Origin: Austropuccinia psidii
Taxonomy: Eukaryota; Basidiomycota; Pucciniomycetes; Pucciniales; Sphaerophragmiaceae
Direction of reading: 5' to 3'
DNA: 64,000 nt
Assembly (NCBI GenBank): GCA_023105745.1
Contig: JALGQZ010000019.1
Span: 6,076,001-6,140,000 of the forward strand
Shown: positions 60,846 to 64,000 of the stretch, in pieces
Position numbering within the stretch: the first letter of the stretch is position 1
Layout of the letters: each line of letters begins with the position of its first letter
The notes under the pieces: model-generated
What the model saw: only the letters and a program-made list of their open reading frames with translations
Told to the model about the DNA's origin: nothing
The model's database searches: none
Position numbers and translations under genes: made by a program

Positions 60846-62677
60846 TGTGAGCCTTAAAGGTAATTTCATATACCCAAAAGACCACAAATACAAAAATAAC
60901 ATATTAATATAAATAAAATAAATTTATTTACATTATTAAAATAAAAATCAAAATATAAATATAAGATCATATCAAAAATAAAAAATTAATTCCAATTCAA
61001 AAATAAAAATACATTAAATTTTGTAAGTATAAAATTACATTTATACTTGAAAAAATTAAGTTAAAATGAAATTTTAACAAAATTGTGAAAAAATAAATAA
61101 ATTTGGAAAAAAGTTAAATAAAAATTATTATAACTTTCTACCCAATAAATAAACACATAAAAATTCTTTCACCATTGGATTCCTCTTAAAAAATCAGGTG
61201 GGGTCACCTCTGAGTGAAATTCTTGTAACTCAACTCTAAATAAGCTTAAATTAAGTTTTTAGTATTTTCAATACAAAAGTTGAAAATCCTCAAAACCTTA
61301 ATTTAATTCACACCACATGTCAACCATCAAATTTTGTGTTAAAATTGAGGTGTTGTGTTTAGTTTAGAAGCTATGAGGAATTGAAGTATTTTCAATTGAA
61401 TTCAATTGAAATGTCAAAATGTGCGCGTGTATTAAATAAGTGAACTTTGATTTACATATGAGGCGTCAATTATTACTGTATTGTACTGTACAATTGAATT
61501 GAATTACATATGTAAATTATAAGTATAATACATGATGAGGAATTAAAGGAAAAATAAATTGGAAAGATTAAATTTGAGGGGGAAAAGGAACTCCAGCTCT
61601 AAGGGGGAGCTAAACCCCCAAAATCCTTGCTGACAGGCGTGTGGTGTCAAAATTCACGCAAACGTTCATCACTTTTGGCCTGGAATTGAGTTACAGGGTC
61701 TGTGGACTCAATTGATGATGAGGTTTTGATACCAACTGGGGTAGTTTTAGCTGTTGCCAAGAGGGTAAATCTACCCTTAAGATACATAAATCATAGTAAA
61801 AACAGTTTTAACTGATTTCTATGCCTCTGACACACATTCTGACGTGTTTTGAAGGCTCTAGGCCTGGTATTGCTATAGTAATGGCTGATTTAAGGGTCTA
61901 AAATGGCTAAAAATGGCTAAAAATGGCTTAAACCAGCCCTTTTTGGTCTAAACCAGGGTTCAATGATGCCATAATTGGCTTTTCTGTTGTCAGACTGTTT
62001 TTCACGACTGACAAGAGTAAATTTTACTTTTGGAGTAAGAGAATTGATGGCTATAAAAGAATGTCTTCTTTGCCCCACTTTTTTCTTCATGTTAGAATCT
62101 TTTCCTTTTATTAATTAGTTTAAACACTGTTAAACCAATCAATCAAATATTCCAACCACCATTTTTAAATCATTTTAATCCTTTTAACCACGTGAAAAAA
62201 TCATTATAATCATTGTTTGTAACTCTTATAATCATTTTTAGCTCTGAACCACCCCAAAAGTGAATTAAAGCATCTCTCATCACTGTAAACTTTGTCACTT
62301 TGTTTCCAAATTCACTCTGGTCACTTTTGGGCGTGTTTTCTCTTTAATATTCTTTTTAAATACTTTGTTCTTTAATTAATTTCTTGCAGTCCTTTGCTCA
62401 ATTAATTCCAATTGAAATTGCTCTTGAAGAAATTTCTTTTGTAGCCTTAGAATATCTCTTGTAGAGTATTTTTTGGATAAATTTTTATTGTTGGTAAAAC
62501 AATAAATCTTTATGATATTATTGTTTTATACTAATAAAGTTATGAACAATAAAATTGGCGTGTTTTCTCTTAAAAATGATATTTCATACTATTTTTAATT
62601 GAATTTTACCTTATACAAATTTTTAGGACAGGAAAAGTCCTTGATGTTTAATCAAAGTTTCATATCCACACCTTAAA
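60846..62677 (+). repeat. 3' LTR of element E (1,832 bp)
   Basis: Starts TGTGAGCC. The end CCTTACA is mutated to CCTTAAA. Confidence 0.95.
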
Positions 62678-62682
62678 ATGGA
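62678..62682. repeat. Target-site duplication of element E, right copy (ATGGA)
   Basis: Identical to 52588-52592. Confidence 0.92.
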
Positions 62683-63359
62683 CAACGCAAGGTATGATTT
62701 ATTGAGAAATCCTAGCAAGTGAGCCATTTTCTTGAGGTAGTGAATGAACTGCCTCTTCCAAATCAAAAGGAGCTCGCCACAAACCTCGAGTCGGACATGG
62801 ACGTGTTGATTCGAAATAGTTACCTACAGAAACCAGAGAAACAATTTTTCAAACTCACCTTGATCCTATCAGAAAGATATTAAAGCAATGATTAACGAAC
62901 TACAAAGATAGTTCATCACAGGATCAGCTATATGGCACAACTTATACCAAACACATCTAACACAAAAAACCCACCTCAATCCACCAAAAACAACTGCCGA
63001 AACATGTTTTTATAAGCCGTATGAATGAAAAAGGAGTTAGATCAGATCCTTGTGAGCAAAAATACACTTTAACATACTGACAGTGCCCAAACAAATCCCT
63101 TTTGCAAAATGTGTTTTTGAAAGGGATGGTGTCCGAGAGTTTGATTGAATCTGAAATCGACCAAACTGACAGTAACCGCCAAGAAAAAAGCTAATAGAAA
63201 TCCCACAAATACGGCATAAATAAGATTTTCTAATGCCAAAAAAACAATGAGAGAGGAATCGGTCAATACCCAAGGCGACGAAAAATGTTTGCAAAGCCGC
63301 TGATACGCATTCAGATAAAAGATAGCATGGGATTAATACGGTTGAGAAAACAATTTAAC
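62683..63359 (-). other. Unresolved flank with possible minus-strand exon
   Basis: On the minus strand 62838-62713 reads NYFESTRPCPTRGLWRAPFDLEEAVHSLP before a TAA. It is preceded by a pyrimidine-rich acceptor (TTTCTGTAG) near 62839. The composition is less AT-rich than the LTRs. A hydrophobic frame (63266-63069, YAVFVGFLLAFFLAVTVSLV) has no ATG. Neither is recognised, so an ordinary host gene fragment is only a possibility. Confidence 0.25.
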
Positions 63360-64000
63360 GAACAATCCTACCATCCATCCAAATTAAAAAAATCTAAAAA
63401 GGATGGTTCTGCATCTAAAAAGAAAATGAAATATAAAAAGTTTAAAGACAATTGAACTCACCCCCCAAAAAAAAACAAAGAAATAAAAAAGAAAGGAAAT
63501 TTAAAAAATCAAAAGAAAATTCAACCCACCCCCCCAAAAAAAAAGAAATAAAAATAAAAGGAAGCTTAAAAGATCAAAAGAAAATTCAACCAACCCAAAG
63601 AAATAAAAATAAAATGAAATTTAAAAAATTTAAAGAAAATTCAACCAACCCAAAAAAAACAAAAAACCCCAAGAAATAAAAACAAATTATAATAAATGGA
63701 GCCAATTCAAACCAAACCTAAAACCCAAACACCAAATTTGAAATTGGCAAACACATGAATCAAAATCACATCAAACACAACAAAAATCAAAAAGCATAAT
63801 GAGCATATGATAAAACAAATCAAAATGAGGAAAAGACCAAAAAAGGAAAATATGACATACCAAAACCATCCAAAAATCAAGAAAAAGCAAGCAAATGGAA
63901 TATTCAATTCAATCAAACTTACAGAAAATAAGACAAATAACGGGGGAAAAAGCAAAGGCACAATCCACCCTTATTTGGCAAAATTTCACCGGTGTGCATG
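63360..64000. repeat. A-rich low-complexity tract with CCCAAAA units
   Basis: Irregular repeats of AGAAATAAAAATAAAA, AAAGAAAATTCAACC and CCCAAAAA run from about 63450 to 63680, followed by A-rich sequence. ORFs here are compositional. Confidence 0.6.

Larger units (their letters stand above)
52593..62677 (+). mobile_element. Element E: complete Ty3/gypsy retrotransposon
   Basis: 10,085 bp with LTRs of 1,836 and 1,832 bp, a 5-bp target duplication, a PBS candidate, ORF0 with an intron, Gag, Pol and a polypurine tract. It has the same gene order and start motif as A, B and D but different LTR sequence. Its Gag and Pol are split by a -1 frame change at a CCCAAAG site. Confidence 0.95.

Noticed and set aside
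63069..63294. Hydrophobic minus-strand ORFs as a small membrane protein
   Set aside because: No ATG start in the hydrophobic frame, and the overlapping frame has no recognisable features.
1..64000. tRNA or rRNA genes
   Set aside because: No convincing cloverleaf or rRNA-like conserved block was seen on reading; a tRNA scan would be needed to exclude small ones.

Overview
The window is AT-rich eukaryotic DNA made up almost entirely of transposable elements, with short GT-AG (one GC-AG) introns. The dominant family is a Ty3/gypsy LTR retrotransposon whose integrase and RNase H sequences look like those that fill the genome of the rust fungus Austropuccinia psidii. The Harbinger, Tnp2 (CACTA) and TET/JBP-like proteins also fit a rust (Pucciniales). 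The organism call is an inference from protein style, not a database match.

Layout. (1) 1-7084: element A, a + strand Ty3/gypsy copy whose 5' part lies outside the window, with a 3' LTR at 5163-7084. (2) 7085-26692: element B, an older minus-strand relative, split by (3) element C, 13034-23352. C is a complete chromodomain Ty3/gypsy element of a different lineage, with 760-bp LTRs and the target duplication TTTCC. (4) about 26.9-32.5 kb: remains of a CACTA-type (Tnp2) DNA transposon, mainly on the minus strand. (5) 33864-44577: element D, a complete A/B-family element with LTRs of about 2.03 kb and the target duplication TTGGA. (6) about 45.4-48.0 kb: element F, a 3' fragment of the B-like family. 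Its LTR is interrupted at 46750-47909 by a small DNA element with about 60-bp inverted ends and a 30-bp palindromic minisatellite inside. (7) 48368-49494: a broken Harbinger transposase. (8) 49638-50990, minus: a TET/JBP-type dioxygenase gene. (9) 51349-52570, minus: a broken Prp2/DHX16-like DEAH helicase. (10) 52593-62677: element E, a complete A/B/D-family element with the target duplication ATGGA. (11) 62683-64000: unresolved flank ending in A-rich low-complexity DNA.

Three points stand out. First, the A/B/D/E family has a spliced ORF0 upstream of Gag. In D and B it ends at a canonical -1 slippery heptamer, CCCAAAG, so Gag and Pol appear to share one downstream frame entered by frameshift or expressed separately. 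Second, element C carries a two-exon gene on its antisense strand between pol and the 3' LTR, and the product contains a six-cysteine pattern matching the fungal Zn(II)2Cys6 cluster. C also has GGGAAAA at its gag-pol junction. Third, a nearly intact TET/JBP-like gene sits among transposon remnants.

Every long retrotransposon reading frame in the window carries nonsense or frameshift damage, so none of these copies looks autonomous as read. By eye, LTR similarity is highest for C (about 98%), slightly lower for D and E (about 96-97%), and clearly lower for the part of B's LTR that can be compared. This agrees with the nesting order.
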